From NCBI GenBank assembly GCA_036823295.1, contig DAISGD010000029.1:1-41770 (forward strand): a stretch of 41,770 nt of DNA, written 5' to 3'. Of the stretch, positions 8,603 through 16,405 are shown one piece after another. The translations under genes and the position numbers were made by a program. This DNA is from UBA4742 sp002403895. Its GTDB lineage: Bacteria; Actinomycetota; Acidimicrobiia; Acidimicrobiales; Acidimicrobilacustridaceae. Below the pieces are notes generated by a model, which did not search any database, was not told where the DNA came from, and was given only the letters and a program-made list of their open reading frames with translations. How positions within the stretch are numbered: position 1 is the stretch's first letter; the number at the start of each line of letters is the position of its first letter.

Positions 8603-9586
8603 AATCAATACCGGCGGACCGACCTCGTTTCTGACGTTCCCGGTGCCGCCCAGCTCACCGATCCCAACCTGGTGAATGCCTGGGGCATGGCGGCCGGGCC
8701 GTCCACCCCGGTATGGGTATCGGCCGCCGACTCCGGCGTCGCCACCATCTACCAAGGCGCCCTGGGCGGTTCGCCGCTCACCATCCAGCCACTGGTGGTG
8801 TCGATCCCCGGCGGGGCACCGACCGGGCAGGTGTTCAACCCGACCAGTGGATTCGTGATCACCAACGGCACGGACAGCGCCGCGGCGTTGTTCTTGTTCG
8901 CCTCCGAGAGCGGCCAGATCACGGGCTGGAGCCCAAGCGTTCCACCAAGCACGTCAGCCCAGCCGGCGGTGACGACGCCCGACGCCGTCTACAAGGGCCT
9001 GGCTCTGGCCACCACCGCCAACGGATCGTTCCTCTACGCCGCCAACTTCCATGCGGGCACCGTGGACGTGTTCGACTCGACGTTCACCCCGGTTCACCTG
9101 CCGGGAGCGTTCGTCGACACCAAGCTGCCGCGCGGCTACGCGCCGTTCAACGTGCAGGAGATCAACGGTTCCATCTACGTGACCTATGCCAAGCAGGACG
9201 CGGACGCCCATGACGACGTCAAGGGCCAGGGCCACGGCTTCGTCGACGTGTACACACCGGACGGGACCCTGGTGCGCCGCCTCGTACGTCGCGGTGACCT
9301 CAACTCGCCGTGGGGACTGGCGCTGGCCCCGGCCGACTTCGGTCGCTTCAGCGGCGCACTGTTGGTCGGGAACTTCGGCGACGGGCGGATCCATGCCTTC
9401 GACCCGCACAACGGCCATTTCCTGGGGACGCTGCAGGACGAGCACCACCACGCTCTGACCATCGACGGGTTGTGGGGCCTGCGCTTCGGAAATGGTGTGA
9501 CCGGCGATACCAACACCCTGTTGTTCACCGCCGGGCCCGACGGCGAGGCTCACGGGTTATTCGGCACCCTGACCTCCGAAGGCTGA
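8603..9586 (+). CDS. TIGR03118-family protein lacking a normal start and signal peptide
   Basis: The frame encodes about 327 residues of a beta-propeller-like TIGR03118 protein. Conserved family text starts at RTDLVSDVPG and continues through LTDPNLVNAWGMA, SGFVITNG, VYKGLALA, YAPFNVQEINGSIYVTYAK, LNSPWGLALAP and IDGLWGLRFGN. Family members normally have a signal peptide before this block. Here the upstream frame has no ATG, GTG or TTG before it runs into the preceding gene. The first in-frame starts are GTG at 8672 and ATG at 8687, inside conserved sequence. The ATG at 8580 is in another frame and stops early. The gene is therefore probably 5'-truncated, or carries a frameshift near 8570-8610. 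The coordinate given is where homology begins, not a start codon. A strong hairpin follows the stop. Confidence 0.7.
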   Translation, partial: NQYRRTDLVSDVPGAAQLTDPNLVNAWGMAAGPSTPVWVSAADSGVATIYQGALGGSPLTIQPLVVSIPGGAPTGQVFNPTSGFVITNGTDSAAALFLFASESGQITGWSPSVPPSTSAQPAVTTPDAVYKGLALATTANGSFLYAANFHAGTVDVFDSTFTPVHLPGAFVDTKLPRGYAPFNVQEINGSIYVTYAKQDADAHDDVKGQGHGFVDVYTPDGTLVRRLVRRGDLNSPWGLALAPADFGRFSGALLVGNFGDGRIHAFDPHNGHFLGTLQDEHHHALTIDGLWGLRFGNGVTGDTNTLLFTAGPDGEAHGLFGTLTSEG

Positions 9587-9602
9587 CTCGGGCACGCCGA
9601 AC

Positions 9603-9632
9603 GGGGGGTCGCCGGTTCGCCGGCGACCCCCC
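9603..9632 (+). terminator. Strong GC hairpin between the TIGR03118 gene and cobO
   Basis: A perfect 13-bp stem (left arm 9603-9615, right arm 9620-9632) is closed by a TTCG tetraloop, 16 bp after the TIGR03118 stop codon. No T run follows, as is common for terminators in high-GC actinobacteria. Confidence 0.65.
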
Positions 9633-9653
9633 AGGCGCGTCGCGGGGCACCTA

Positions 9654-9659
9654 TAGGCT
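9654..9659 (+). promoter_or_regulatory. Putative leaderless -10 box of cobO
   Basis: TAGGCT (within TATAGGCT) ends 8 nt before the ATG at 9668 and lies just beyond the terminator hairpin. The spacing equals that at metH and implies a leaderless or nearly leaderless message. Confidence 0.45.
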
Positions 9660-9667
9660 GCGCGGCG

Positions 9668-10237
9668 ATGAAGATCTACACGCGCAAGGGGGACGACGGC
9701 ACCACCGGGTTGCTCTACGGCGGGCGCGTCCCCAAGGACTCGTCGGCGCCGCGCGCGTACGGGTCGGTCGACGAGGCGCAGGCGGCCATCGGGGTGGCCC
9801 GGGCCGAGGTGCGGAGCTCGCCGGGGGAGAGCCCGGGCGAGCTGGCCGACATCCTCCTGGCGCTCGAGCGCGATCTGTGGGTACTCATGGCCGAGCTGGC
9901 CACCGATCCGGCCAACGCCGACAAGCTCACCGACGGCCAGAGCCGGGTCACGGCCGAGATGGTCCAGGCGCTGGAGGCGCTCATCGACGAGGTCAGCGCC
10001 AGCTTCGAGCCCCCCACCGAGTTCGTGGTTCCCGGTGAGACCCGGGTGGCCGCCCTGCTCGACGTGGCCCGCACCGTCGTACGGCGGGCCGAGCGCGAGG
10101 CTCTCGCCGCCGCGCCACCCGAGTCCCAGGCACTGCCCTACCTGAACCGGCTCAGCGACCTGCTGTGGACGCTGGCCCGCTGGCAGGAAGGCACCTCCGT
10201 CGCTACCCGTGACGTCAGCTCTTCTCCCGATCACTGA
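9668..10237 (+). CDS. cobO: PduO-type ATP:cob(I)alamin adenosyltransferase
   Basis: Transfers the adenosyl group of ATP to cob(I)alamin to make coenzyme B12. At 189 residues it is the usual size for the trimeric PduO/MmaB family, which is unrelated to the CobA family despite shared naming. The N-terminal ATP-binding stretch KIYTRKGDDGTTGLLYGGRV is diagnostic. YGSVDEAQAAIG follows, then the helix with FVVPGETRVAALLDVARTV and RRAERE, and the C-terminal YLNRLSDLLWTLAR. The start is fixed by the N-terminal motif. The stop lies 11 bp before leucyl aminopeptidase, so the two genes are likely cotranscribed. metH uses methylcobalamin rather than this product, so another adenosylcobalamin enzyme should exist elsewhere in the genome. 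The symbol could equally be pduO or mmaB. Confidence 0.93.
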   Translation: MKIYTRKGDDGTTGLLYGGRVPKDSSAPRAYGSVDEAQAAIGVARAEVRSSPGESPGELADILLALERDLWVLMAELATDPANADKLTDGQSRVTAEMVQALEALIDEVSASFEPPTEFVVPGETRVAALLDVARTVVRRAEREALAAAPPESQALPYLNRLSDLLWTLARWQEGTSVATRDVSSSPDH

Positions 10238-10248
10238 AAGGAACCACG

Positions 10249-11709
10249 ATGGCCATCAGCTTCACGCTCGACAAAGAGGTGCCGGCCGAGGTCGACGCCG
10301 TCGCCATCGGCGTGTGCAGCGATCAACTGGCCGGCGTGGTCGAGGCCCACGGGTTCGACTCCGACTACCTCGCCGGGCGCGGCTTCACCGCCAAGCTGGG
10401 GCAGACCGCAGCCCTACCGGGCCAGCCGGTCACCCTCCTGGTCGGCTTGGGGCCTTCGTCGGAGCTCGATCCCAACGTGTTCCGCCGGGCCGGGGGAGCC
10501 CTGGCTCGCGCCGCCAGCCGCTACGCCACCATCGCCGCCCGGGTCCTCGACGCCGAGGACGTCCCCGCGCGCCGCTCGGCCGCAGCCCAAGCATTGGCCG
10601 AAGGCGTGGTGCTGGGGTCCTACCGGTACACGACATACAAGTCCGAGGCCGAGCCCGCGGCGTTGACCAGCGTGGCCGTCATCGGCGGCGGGGGAGCTCG
10701 GCTGTCGGCCGCCCTCGACCTCGGTGCCCGCATTGGCGACGCGGTTGCCTTCGCTCGCGACCTGGTCAACACCCCAGGTGGGGACCTGACGCCCCGCGCC
10801 CTGGCCCAGGCTGCGGTCGACATCGCCGAGCGGGAGCACCTGCAAATCTCCGTGCTCGACGAAGACGGCATCGCCGCCGCCGGCATGGGTGGGCTCCTGG
10901 GCGTCAACCGCGGCTCGGACCAACCGGGCCGTTTCATCGAGATCACGTGGGCGCCGCCGGGAGCAAAGCTCTCGTTGGCCCTGGTGGGCAAGGGCATCAC
11001 GTTCGACTCAGGCGGTCTGTCCCTCAAGACGGCGGCGAGCATGACCACCATGAAGGACGACATGGGCGGTGCCGCGGCGATCCTGGGGGCGATGTCGGCC
11101 ATCGCCGCCGTGGCCCCGAAGTGCAAGGTCACGGGCTACATCCCCACCACCGACAACATGACCGGGGGTGACGCCACCCGGGTGGGTGATGTGCTGCGCA
11201 TTCGCAACGGCAAGACCGTGGAGGTGCTGAACACCGATGCAGAGGGCCGGTTGATCCTGGCCGACGGCCTGTCCATGGCCAGCGAGGCGGCGCCCGACGC
11301 CATCGTGGACATCGCCACCCTCACCACCGCCGCCATTGTGGCACTGGGGGCCAAGATCACCGGCCTGATGGGCTCGCATCCGGGCTGGGTGGAACAGATC
11401 AGCGGCGCCGCCGAGCGGACGGGTGAGCGGGTGTGGGAGCTACCGCTCGTCGAGGACTACCGCAGCGAGATCGACTCCGAGATCGCCGATCTCAAGAACA
11501 TCGGTAAGGCCGGGTCGGCGGGCACCATCACCGCCGGGTTGTTCCTGCGCGAGTTCGTGCCCGACGACATCCCGTGGGCCCACCTCGACATCGCCGGCCC
11601 GGGGTGGAGCGACGCCGACGACATGGAGATCACCAAGGGTGGGACCGGGTGGGGGGTGCGCCTGTTCCTCGAACTGGCCCGCACGTTCCGCAAGCCGCCC
11701 CGCCGATGA
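10249..11709 (+). CDS. pepA: Leucyl aminopeptidase (M17 family)
   Basis: Cytosolic, hexameric, two-metal exopeptidase that removes N-terminal residues from peptides. The 486 residues have the family's N-terminal macro-like domain (1-160) and C-terminal catalytic domain. The metal and catalytic residues are all present: Lys and Asp in VGKGITFDSGGLSLK near 246-258, Asp in MKDDMGGAAAILG, and Asp/Glu in the signature NTDAEGRL near 327. The following Arg of the signature is also present. An AAAGGAA ribosome binding site lies close to the ATG, and the gene is only 11 bp from cobO. The length and motifs are normal, so the enzyme should be active. Confidence 0.95.
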   Translation: MAISFTLDKEVPAEVDAVAIGVCSDQLAGVVEAHGFDSDYLAGRGFTAKLGQTAALPGQPVTLLVGLGPSSELDPNVFRRAGGALARAASRYATIAARVLDAEDVPARRSAAAQALAEGVVLGSYRYTTYKSEAEPAALTSVAVIGGGGARLSAALDLGARIGDAVAFARDLVNTPGGDLTPRALAQAAVDIAEREHLQISVLDEDGIAAAGMGGLLGVNRGSDQPGRFIEITWAPPGAKLSLALVGKGITFDSGGLSLKTAASMTTMKDDMGGAAAILGAMSAIAAVAPKCKVTGYIPTTDNMTGGDATRVGDVLRIRNGKTVEVLNTDAEGRLILADGLSMASEAAPDAIVDIATLTTAAIVALGAKITGLMGSHPGWVEQISGAAERTGERVWELPLVEDYRSEIDSEIADLKNIGKAGSAGTITAGLFLREFVPDDIPWAHLDIAGPGWSDADDMEITKGGTGWGVRLFLELARTFRKPPRR

Positions 11710-11782
11710 GGCACAAGGTTTCAGGTCGATTCTCGCCGAGGGAGCGTCGGGCAACCGCTTTCGCCAGACGGTGGGCGTCGCG

Positions 11783-12025
11783 GTGAAACTCAAGATGTCC
11801 CTTCTGGGTTGGACCACGACCGGCAGGAAGGGCACGGTGCGAGGTGGCGAACTGTTCGCCAAGGCCGAGCACTACCGCCCAGGCGAGACCGGCGCACTTG
11901 ATCGTGCCCGCGCCGCGCTCGACGCCGTGGGCGCCTTGGGGGACGAGGCCGAGCGCACCACGACTGGCTCGGAGCTGATGGATGCGTTGCGGTCTGCCCG
12001 AGAGGCAGAAGGGCGGGTCTTCTAG
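11783..12025 (+). CDS. Putative antitoxin partner of the PIN-domain toxin
   Basis: A small basic-to-acidic protein of about 80 residues immediately upstream of the PIN toxin gene. Its stop codon TAG directly abuts the GTG of the toxin, which suggests translational coupling. The C-terminal end, SELMDALRSAREAEGRVF, resembles the toxin-wrapping tail of VapB-like antitoxins. The N-terminal half matches no DNA-binding fold that I recognise. The start is uncertain: GTG at 11783 is used here, ATG at 11795 would give 76 residues, and neither has a clear Shine-Dalgarno. The assignment rests mainly on position, size and the tail. Confidence 0.6.
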   Translation: MKLKMSLLGWTTTGRKGTVRGGELFAKAEHYRPGETGALDRARAALDAVGALGDEAERTTTGSELMDALRSAREAEGRVF

Positions 12026-12472
12026 GTGCGCGTCGTCCTCGACAGCGGCCCGCTCGGTCTGCTCAGCAACCCAACGGCCACCGGCATCGCCCGGGCGGTG
12101 CACGAGTGGGCCGTACACGTGCTCGACCGCGGTGACGCCCTGGTCATCGCCGAGATCGGTGACTACGAGGTCCGTCGGGAACTGTTGCGGGCCGGAAAAG
12201 CTCGCGGGCTCGAGCGTCTGGACGTGCTGGCCGACGCGCTGGACTACGAGCGAATCACGACCTCCGCCATGCTGGAGGCGGCGCAGCTTTGGGCCCAGGT
12301 TCGCAACGCCGGGCAGCCCAAGGCTCACGATGCCGCGCTCGACGGGGATGTCATTTTGGCTGCGCAGTCGCTGGGCCTACGTCGACGGATCGACGATGAC
12401 GTCGTCGTCGCCACCACCGATGCGAAGCACCTCGCCCGGTTCGTGGACGCCCGGTCGTGGTCCGACATCTGA
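12026..12472 (+). CDS. PIN-domain ribonuclease toxin (VapC-like)
   Basis: A 148-residue PIN-domain protein, predicted Mg-dependent RNase. The acidic active-site set is visible: Asp6 in VVLDSGPLG, Glu48 in IGDYEVRREL, an Asp in ALDGDVILAAQ near residue 118, and an Asp in VATTDAKHLARF near residue 137. The layout, ending in a Trp-Ser-Asp-Ile tail, resembles the PIN family often labelled nucleic acid-binding protein in cyanobacteria and actinobacteria. It starts with GTG directly after the stop of the small upstream gene, so the pair is probably one toxin-antitoxin transcript. The active site looks intact. The RNA target cannot be inferred. Confidence 0.85.
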   Translation: MRVVLDSGPLGLLSNPTATGIARAVHEWAVHVLDRGDALVIAEIGDYEVRRELLRAGKARGLERLDVLADALDYERITTSAMLEAAQLWAQVRNAGQPKAHDAALDGDVILAAQSLGLRRRIDDDVVVATTDAKHLARFVDARSWSDI

Positions 12473-12524
12473 CGCGTCAGGTTGTTGTGGGGGCGGAGAG
12501 CCCATGCGGTCAGGGTCCCGGGTG

Positions 12525-13481
12525 TCAGGTCGTCGTGGGGGGAGTTGACGATCCGTTTGACCCGGTCGAATTGGAAGCGTTGGGCGTGCCACCCTGGCCG
12601 ATGGGGCCACCGAAGCCGGTGTCGCCCTCGAGGATGCGGGAGGCGGCCACCGTCCCGTCGGAACCGGTGGTGCCGATGACCCGGACCTGCTCACCGGTGG
12701 TGAGCGCCGAGACAGCGCTGGTCTGGGAGATGCTCACGGTGGTGGCGTCCGTGGTGGAGACGGTCACGGTGGTGCCGTCGGTGGATGTGATGGTGATGGT
12801 CGAGCCATCGATGGCCGTCACCTTGCCGCGGGCGCCTCCCATGCCGGCCGGTGGGCCGCCGGTCTGGCCACTCGGCGCGCCGCCGGGGTCGGAGGCGGTG
12901 GTGGCCGTGCCCTGGTCGGTGATCTCGGTGGCGGTGACGGCGTCGGTGCCCGAGCTGGTGCCGCGGACGGTGATGGTGTCACCGACGGTGATGTCGCTGA
13001 CCGAACCGGTCACCGCCTTGGTCACCGTCGTCGACGACGACATGGTCACCTTGGTGGTGCCCGACTGCGTGGTCACCGTGAGGTTGGAGCCGTCAATGCT
13101 GGCGATGGTGCCCGACGTGCCCATCCCGCCCATGGCGCCGCCCAAACCGCCCGGGCCTTGGCCTTGACCGCCTTGGCCGGTGGCGGCGGTGGCCGTCGAG
13201 GAGATGTGGGAGCTGGTGTAGTTGATGCCCACCACCGAGGCCAGGGCGATGGCGGCGGCACCGACACCGGCGATGACCCACGTGCGCACCGAGCGACCTC
13301 CCTTCGGCGCGGCGGTCGAGGCATCGGTTGGTTCAGCGGATGAGTTCTGGTCGAACCACCAGCCGTCGTCGGCGGCCGAACCACTCGGCGGAGGGCCGGG
13401 TGGTTCGCTGGGCGGACTGGCAGGTGGACCGGCGGGGGTGGTGGCCGGTTGGGACGGGTCGAGGGGGTTGATGGGATCCAT
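12525..13481 (-). CDS. DUF5666 domain membrane-anchored protein
   Basis: A 318-residue protein with a proline-rich cytosolic N-terminus, one membrane span near residues 65-88 (WVIAGVGAAAIALASVVGI) and an extracellular region. The outer part holds two DUF5666-type beta domains, each starting with a pattern like GTIASIDGSNLTV or GKVTAIDGSTITI and ending in a strand such as DTITVRG or EQVRVIG. They are separated by Gly/Pro-rich linkers. The function of DUF5666 is unknown, although OB-like folding and ligand binding are plausible. AAAGGAACG before the ATG is a good ribosome binding site. The gene lies 47 bp downstream of a GT39 glycosyltransferase on the same strand, so it probably belongs to that operon and may assist at the outer membrane face. 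Confidence 0.82.
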   Translation of the reverse strand: MDPINPLDPSQPATTPAGPPASPPSEPPGPPPSGSAADDGWWFDQNSSAEPTDASTAAPKGGRSVRTWVIAGVGAAAIALASVVGINYTSSHISSTATAATGQGGQGQGPGGLGGAMGGMGTSGTIASIDGSNLTVTTQSGTTKVTMSSSTTVTKAVTGSVSDITVGDTITVRGTSSGTDAVTATEITDQGTATTASDPGGAPSGQTGGPPAGMGGARGKVTAIDGSTITITSTDGTTVTVSTTDATTVSISQTSAVSALTTGEQVRVIGTTGSDGTVAASRILEGDTGFGGPIGQGGTPNASNSTGSNGSSTPPTTT

Positions 13482-13528
13482 GGGATCGTTCCTTTCGGGG
13501 ACGTTTGAGAAGCGGTAGAAGCGTGAGG

Positions 13529-15478
13529 TCAGGAGATGGCGGACAGGTCGTAGAGGATTCCGCTGGTGGAGCCGCCGTAGCTGTCGGCGGACACCGCGGT
13601 GCCGTTGGCGGTCACCCAGGAGCTGATGGAGCTCCCAGAGCCACTCCCGCCACCGGGCCCGCCGGCGCCGTTGCCGCTGATGAGGACGTAGCGCACCTCG
13701 CCGGCGGCGACCATGGCCTTGAACTGGTCGAGGGTGGGAGCGGGATCACCGCCGTTGAACCCACCGATGGTCATCACGGGCTTGCCGGTGGCGATGATGA
13801 TGGGCGCCGAGCTCTGGGAGCCGAAGGCGGCCACCAGGTAGGTGGCGTCGCCCTGGTTGGCCTCCAGGTAGCTGATCAGGGCGGTGTCAGCCGAGGTCGA
13901 CCCGCCCGAGCCGGCCTGGGCGCCACCAAAGCCGGAGTTGGTGGTGGCGCTGGGCCCGGCGAACACGATCGAGCCCGTGGCTGCTGTGTGCACCGTGGTG
14001 TAGGCGAAGGCGGTAGGTCCGGCCAGCAGCGTGGCGGCGGCCACGACGCCGGCGGCGATGACGAGCGGCTTACGCCGTAGGTGCGAACCGAGCCACAGCC
14101 CGACCACGGCCACTACCGCTCCGCCGATGATGAGCGGTCGGAGCCACGGCAGGTACGACGGGGTCTGCGACAGAAGCGCGACGGCCAGGGCGGCCGTGGT
14201 CAGGATGGCGGCCGGCAGGGCCCAGCGCAGCCACCGGTTGGTACGACCGAGGCGCCACAGGGCGAGTCCGCCGGCACCGGCCAGCGCGGCCAGCGGCGGG
14301 GCCAGCTGGACGGTGTAGTACGGATGGAAGATGCCCTTGGCCCGGCTGAAGGTCACGAAGCAACTGATGGCCCACAGGCCCCAGAGGATCCAGCCCGCCC
14401 GGGCCAGGTCGGTGCGGCGGGCCCGGCGGGTGAGCCACAGCCCGGCCGCCAGGCCGGCCACGGCCATGGGGATCAGCCAGGCGATCTGGCCACCGTTGGC
14501 GGTGTTGAACATGCGCAGCCAGCTCACCGCGCCGCCAAAGCCGGTGCTGGTGTTCCCACCGGCACCACCGGGGGCACCGCCGCCCCCGGCACCTCCGTTA
14601 GAGCTGCCGAAGATGCGGGACAGGCCGTTGTAGCCGAAGAGGAGGCTGAGGATGGAGTTGTCGCTGGTGCTCCCGATGTAGGGACGATCGGCGGCTGGCC
14701 AGAGGGCGACGACGGCGATCCACCACCCGGACGACACGATGACGGCGGCCAGGGCGGCGGTGAGTTGCGCCAGCCGCTTGAGTAGGCGGGGCTTGCCGGC
14801 CACGAGGTAGACAACGATGAAGGCGGGGAGGACCACGAAGACCTGAAGCATCTTGGTGTCGAAGGCCAGGCCGATGAGCAGCCCAGAGACCACCAGCCAG
14901 CGGGTGCGGCCGGATTCGAGGGCCGACCACAGCGCCCACGCCGCGGCCAGGCACAAGAGGGTGAGCAGCGCGTCCGGGTTGTTGAACCGGAACATGAGCA
15001 CGGCTACCGGTGTCACCGCCAGAGCCAGCGCGGCCAGGTGGGCGGCGGTGTCGCCTGCCCACCGGCGCACCATGCGATGCAGGATCAGCACGGAGGCCAC
15101 ACCACACAGCGCCTGGGGCACCAAGATGGCCCACGAGCTGAAGCCGAAGATGCGGACCGACAGCGCCTGCAGCCACAGGGCGGCCGGCGGCTTGTCGACG
15201 GTGATGAAGTTGCCGGAGTCGATGGAACCGAAGAAGAAGGCCTTCCAGCTCAACGAGGCGCTCTTCACCGCCGCCGTGTAGTACTCGTTGGCGTAGCCGT
15301 TGATGGCCAGGTTCCAGGTGTAGAGCACGGTGGCGAACAGCGCGATGGCGGCGGTGATCCAACCCGAGCGGGTGATGGTCGGCCACGGCCGACGCGCGGT
15401 GATGGGCGCCACGGGCGCGCTCGGCGGCTCGCTCGTTCGGGACTCCGGTGCGATCAGCGTCGATTCCATGGAGCCCAT
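13529..15478 (-). CDS. GT39-family membrane glycosyltransferase (ArnT/PMT-like), copy 1
   Basis: A 649-residue polytopic protein that should transfer a sugar from a polyprenyl-phosphate carrier to an acceptor outside the cytoplasmic membrane. GT39/PMT_2 hallmarks are the first outer loop NGYANEYYTAAVKSASLSW and the later VDKPPAALWLQALS, with the FRFNNPDALLTLL loop further on. About twelve spans follow, then a Gly-rich periplasmic linker near residues 280-305 and a C-terminal soluble domain with the pattern TIGGFNGGDPAPTLDQFKAMVAAGEVRYVLIS. A second homolog lies at 19848-21604. The gene sits between the response regulator (62 bp upstream) and the DUF5666 gene on the same strand, an apparent three-gene operon. 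ATG at 15478 is used, and ATG at 15469 (MEST) is an alternative. Confidence 0.9.
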   Translation of the reverse strand: MGSMESTLIAPESRTSEPPSAPVAPITARRPWPTITRSGWITAAIALFATVLYTWNLAINGYANEYYTAAVKSASLSWKAFFFGSIDSGNFITVDKPPAALWLQALSVRIFGFSSWAILVPQALCGVASVLILHRMVRRWAGDTAAHLAALALAVTPVAVLMFRFNNPDALLTLLCLAAAWALWSALESGRTRWLVVSGLLIGLAFDTKMLQVFVVLPAFIVVYLVAGKPRLLKRLAQLTAALAAVIVSSGWWIAVVALWPAADRPYIGSTSDNSILSLLFGYNGLSRIFGSSNGGAGGGGAPGGAGGNTSTGFGGAVSWLRMFNTANGGQIAWLIPMAVAGLAAGLWLTRRARRTDLARAGWILWGLWAISCFVTFSRAKGIFHPYYTVQLAPPLAALAGAGGLALWRLGRTNRWLRWALPAAILTTAALAVALLSQTPSYLPWLRPLIIGGAVVAVVGLWLGSHLRRKPLVIAAGVVAAATLLAGPTAFAYTTVHTAATGSIVFAGPSATTNSGFGGAQAGSGGSTSADTALISYLEANQGDATYLVAAFGSQSSAPIIIATGKPVMTIGGFNGGDPAPTLDQFKAMVAAGEVRYVLISGNGAGGPGGGSGSGSSISSWVTANGTAVSADSYGGSTSGILYDLSAIS

Positions 15479-15540
15479 GTTCCGATGAGATCCTCAGAAC
15501 AGGCTTGGGACGTGCTGAGTTTGCACGCCGACTTCGAACC

Positions 15541-16254
15541 TCACTCAGGCGGTAGTCGCAGGGTGTACCCGACCCCGCGGACGGTATGGATCAGCGGTGG
15601 ATCGACATCGTCGATCTTGTGGCGCAGATAGCTGATGTAGGTCTCCAGCACGCTGGCGTTGCCGGCGAAGGTGTAGTCCCACACCTGTTCCAGAATCTGG
15701 TCGCGCGTGAGGACCTTGCGGGCGTTGGCCAACAGGTAGTGGAGGAGCTTGAACTCCGTCACCGTCAACGTGATGAGCTTGCCTTGGCGCCAGACGTCGC
15801 GGGTTTCTTCGTCGAGCTCGAGATCGGCGTAGCTGAGCCGGTGCTCACCGGGCCCGGCTCCCGACGAGCGCCGCAGCACCGCCTTCACCCGTTCGACCAG
15901 CTCTTCGATGCTGAACGGCTTGGTGACGTAGTCGTCGCTGCCCAGCCGCAACCCTTCGATCTTGTCTTGGGTGGTGTCGCGTGCGGTGAGGAAGATGATC
16001 GGGACGCGGGTGCCGGCCCCCTCCGTCTGGCGCAAGCGACGGGCCACCTCGAATCCGTCGAGGTCGGGCAGCATCACGTCCAGCACGATGAGGTCGGGGC
16101 GGCGCCGTCCGATGGCGGCCAATGCTTCGCGCCCCGATGCCGCTCGATCCACCTCGAATCCCTGGAAGCCGAGCGCCATGGCGATCAGTTCGGTGATGTG
16201 CTCTTCGTCGTCGACGGCCAGCACGTAGGGCTCCTGGCGCTCTGGATCTGACAC
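15541..16254 (-). CDS. OmpR/PhoB-family response regulator
   Basis: A 237-residue DNA-binding response regulator. The receiver domain (residues about 10-125) shows the acidic pair VDDEEH, the phospho-acceptor Asp in LIVLDVMLPDLDGF, a Thr in FLTARD and a Lys in YVTKPFSIEEL. The C-terminal winged helix (about 140-235) has the usual LTVTEFKLLHYLLANA, RDQILEQVW, ETYISYLRHKID and HTVRGVGYTLR segments. It starts with GTG at 16254 behind an AGGAG-like site. Its likely partner is the histidine kinase at 18195 on the opposite strand. Four GTTCT copies lie in the divergent spacer just upstream and could be its own binding sites. It leads an operon with a GT39 enzyme and a DUF5666 protein. Confidence 0.94.
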   Translation of the reverse strand: MSDPERQEPYVLAVDDEEHITELIAMALGFQGFEVDRAASGREALAAIGRRRPDLIVLDVMLPDLDGFEVARRLRQTEGAGTRVPIIFLTARDTTQDKIEGLRLGSDDYVTKPFSIEELVERVKAVLRRSSGAGPGEHRLSYADLELDEETRDVWRQGKLITLTVTEFKLLHYLLANARKVLTRDQILEQVWDYTFAGNASVLETYISYLRHKIDDVDPPLIHTVRGVGYTLRLPPE

Positions 16255-16268
16255 CTCGTGCTCCTCGT

Positions 16269-16301
16269 GTTCTTTGTGGTTCTCGTCGTGGGTTCTGTTC
16301 T
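16269..16301. promoter_or_regulatory. GTTCT repeats in the divergent regulatory spacer
   Basis: GTTCT starts at 16269, 16279, 16292 and 16297, and a further copy at 16343 is paired with GAAC at 16352. They lie in the 151-bp region between the response regulator and the GT2-GtrA gene. The first two are one helical turn apart, as expected for OmpR-family direct repeats. The function is inferred only. Confidence 0.3.
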
Positions 16302-16405
16302 CCGCTGGCGCACGCTAGACCCGAGTTCGGCGCGATCCGCCGGTTCTGAGCGAACTCCCAGCAACAACGGAGTGTCACCCCAGCCGTCGGTTGCACGCTC
16401 GTTCC

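Noticed and set aside
8580..8680. ATG at 8580 as the start of the TIGR03118 gene
   Set aside because: It is in a different frame from the conserved sequence and reaches a stop after about 30 codons.
9668..10237. CobA-type cobalamin adenosyltransferase
   Set aside because: The P-loop of CobA is absent, and the N-terminal KIYTRKGDDG and the RRAERE helix are those of the PduO type.
15241..15478. Mobile element signs around the two GT39 genes (recent duplication)
   Set aside because: The paralogs are clearly diverged in sequence, lie on opposite strands and have no flanking repeats or transposase.
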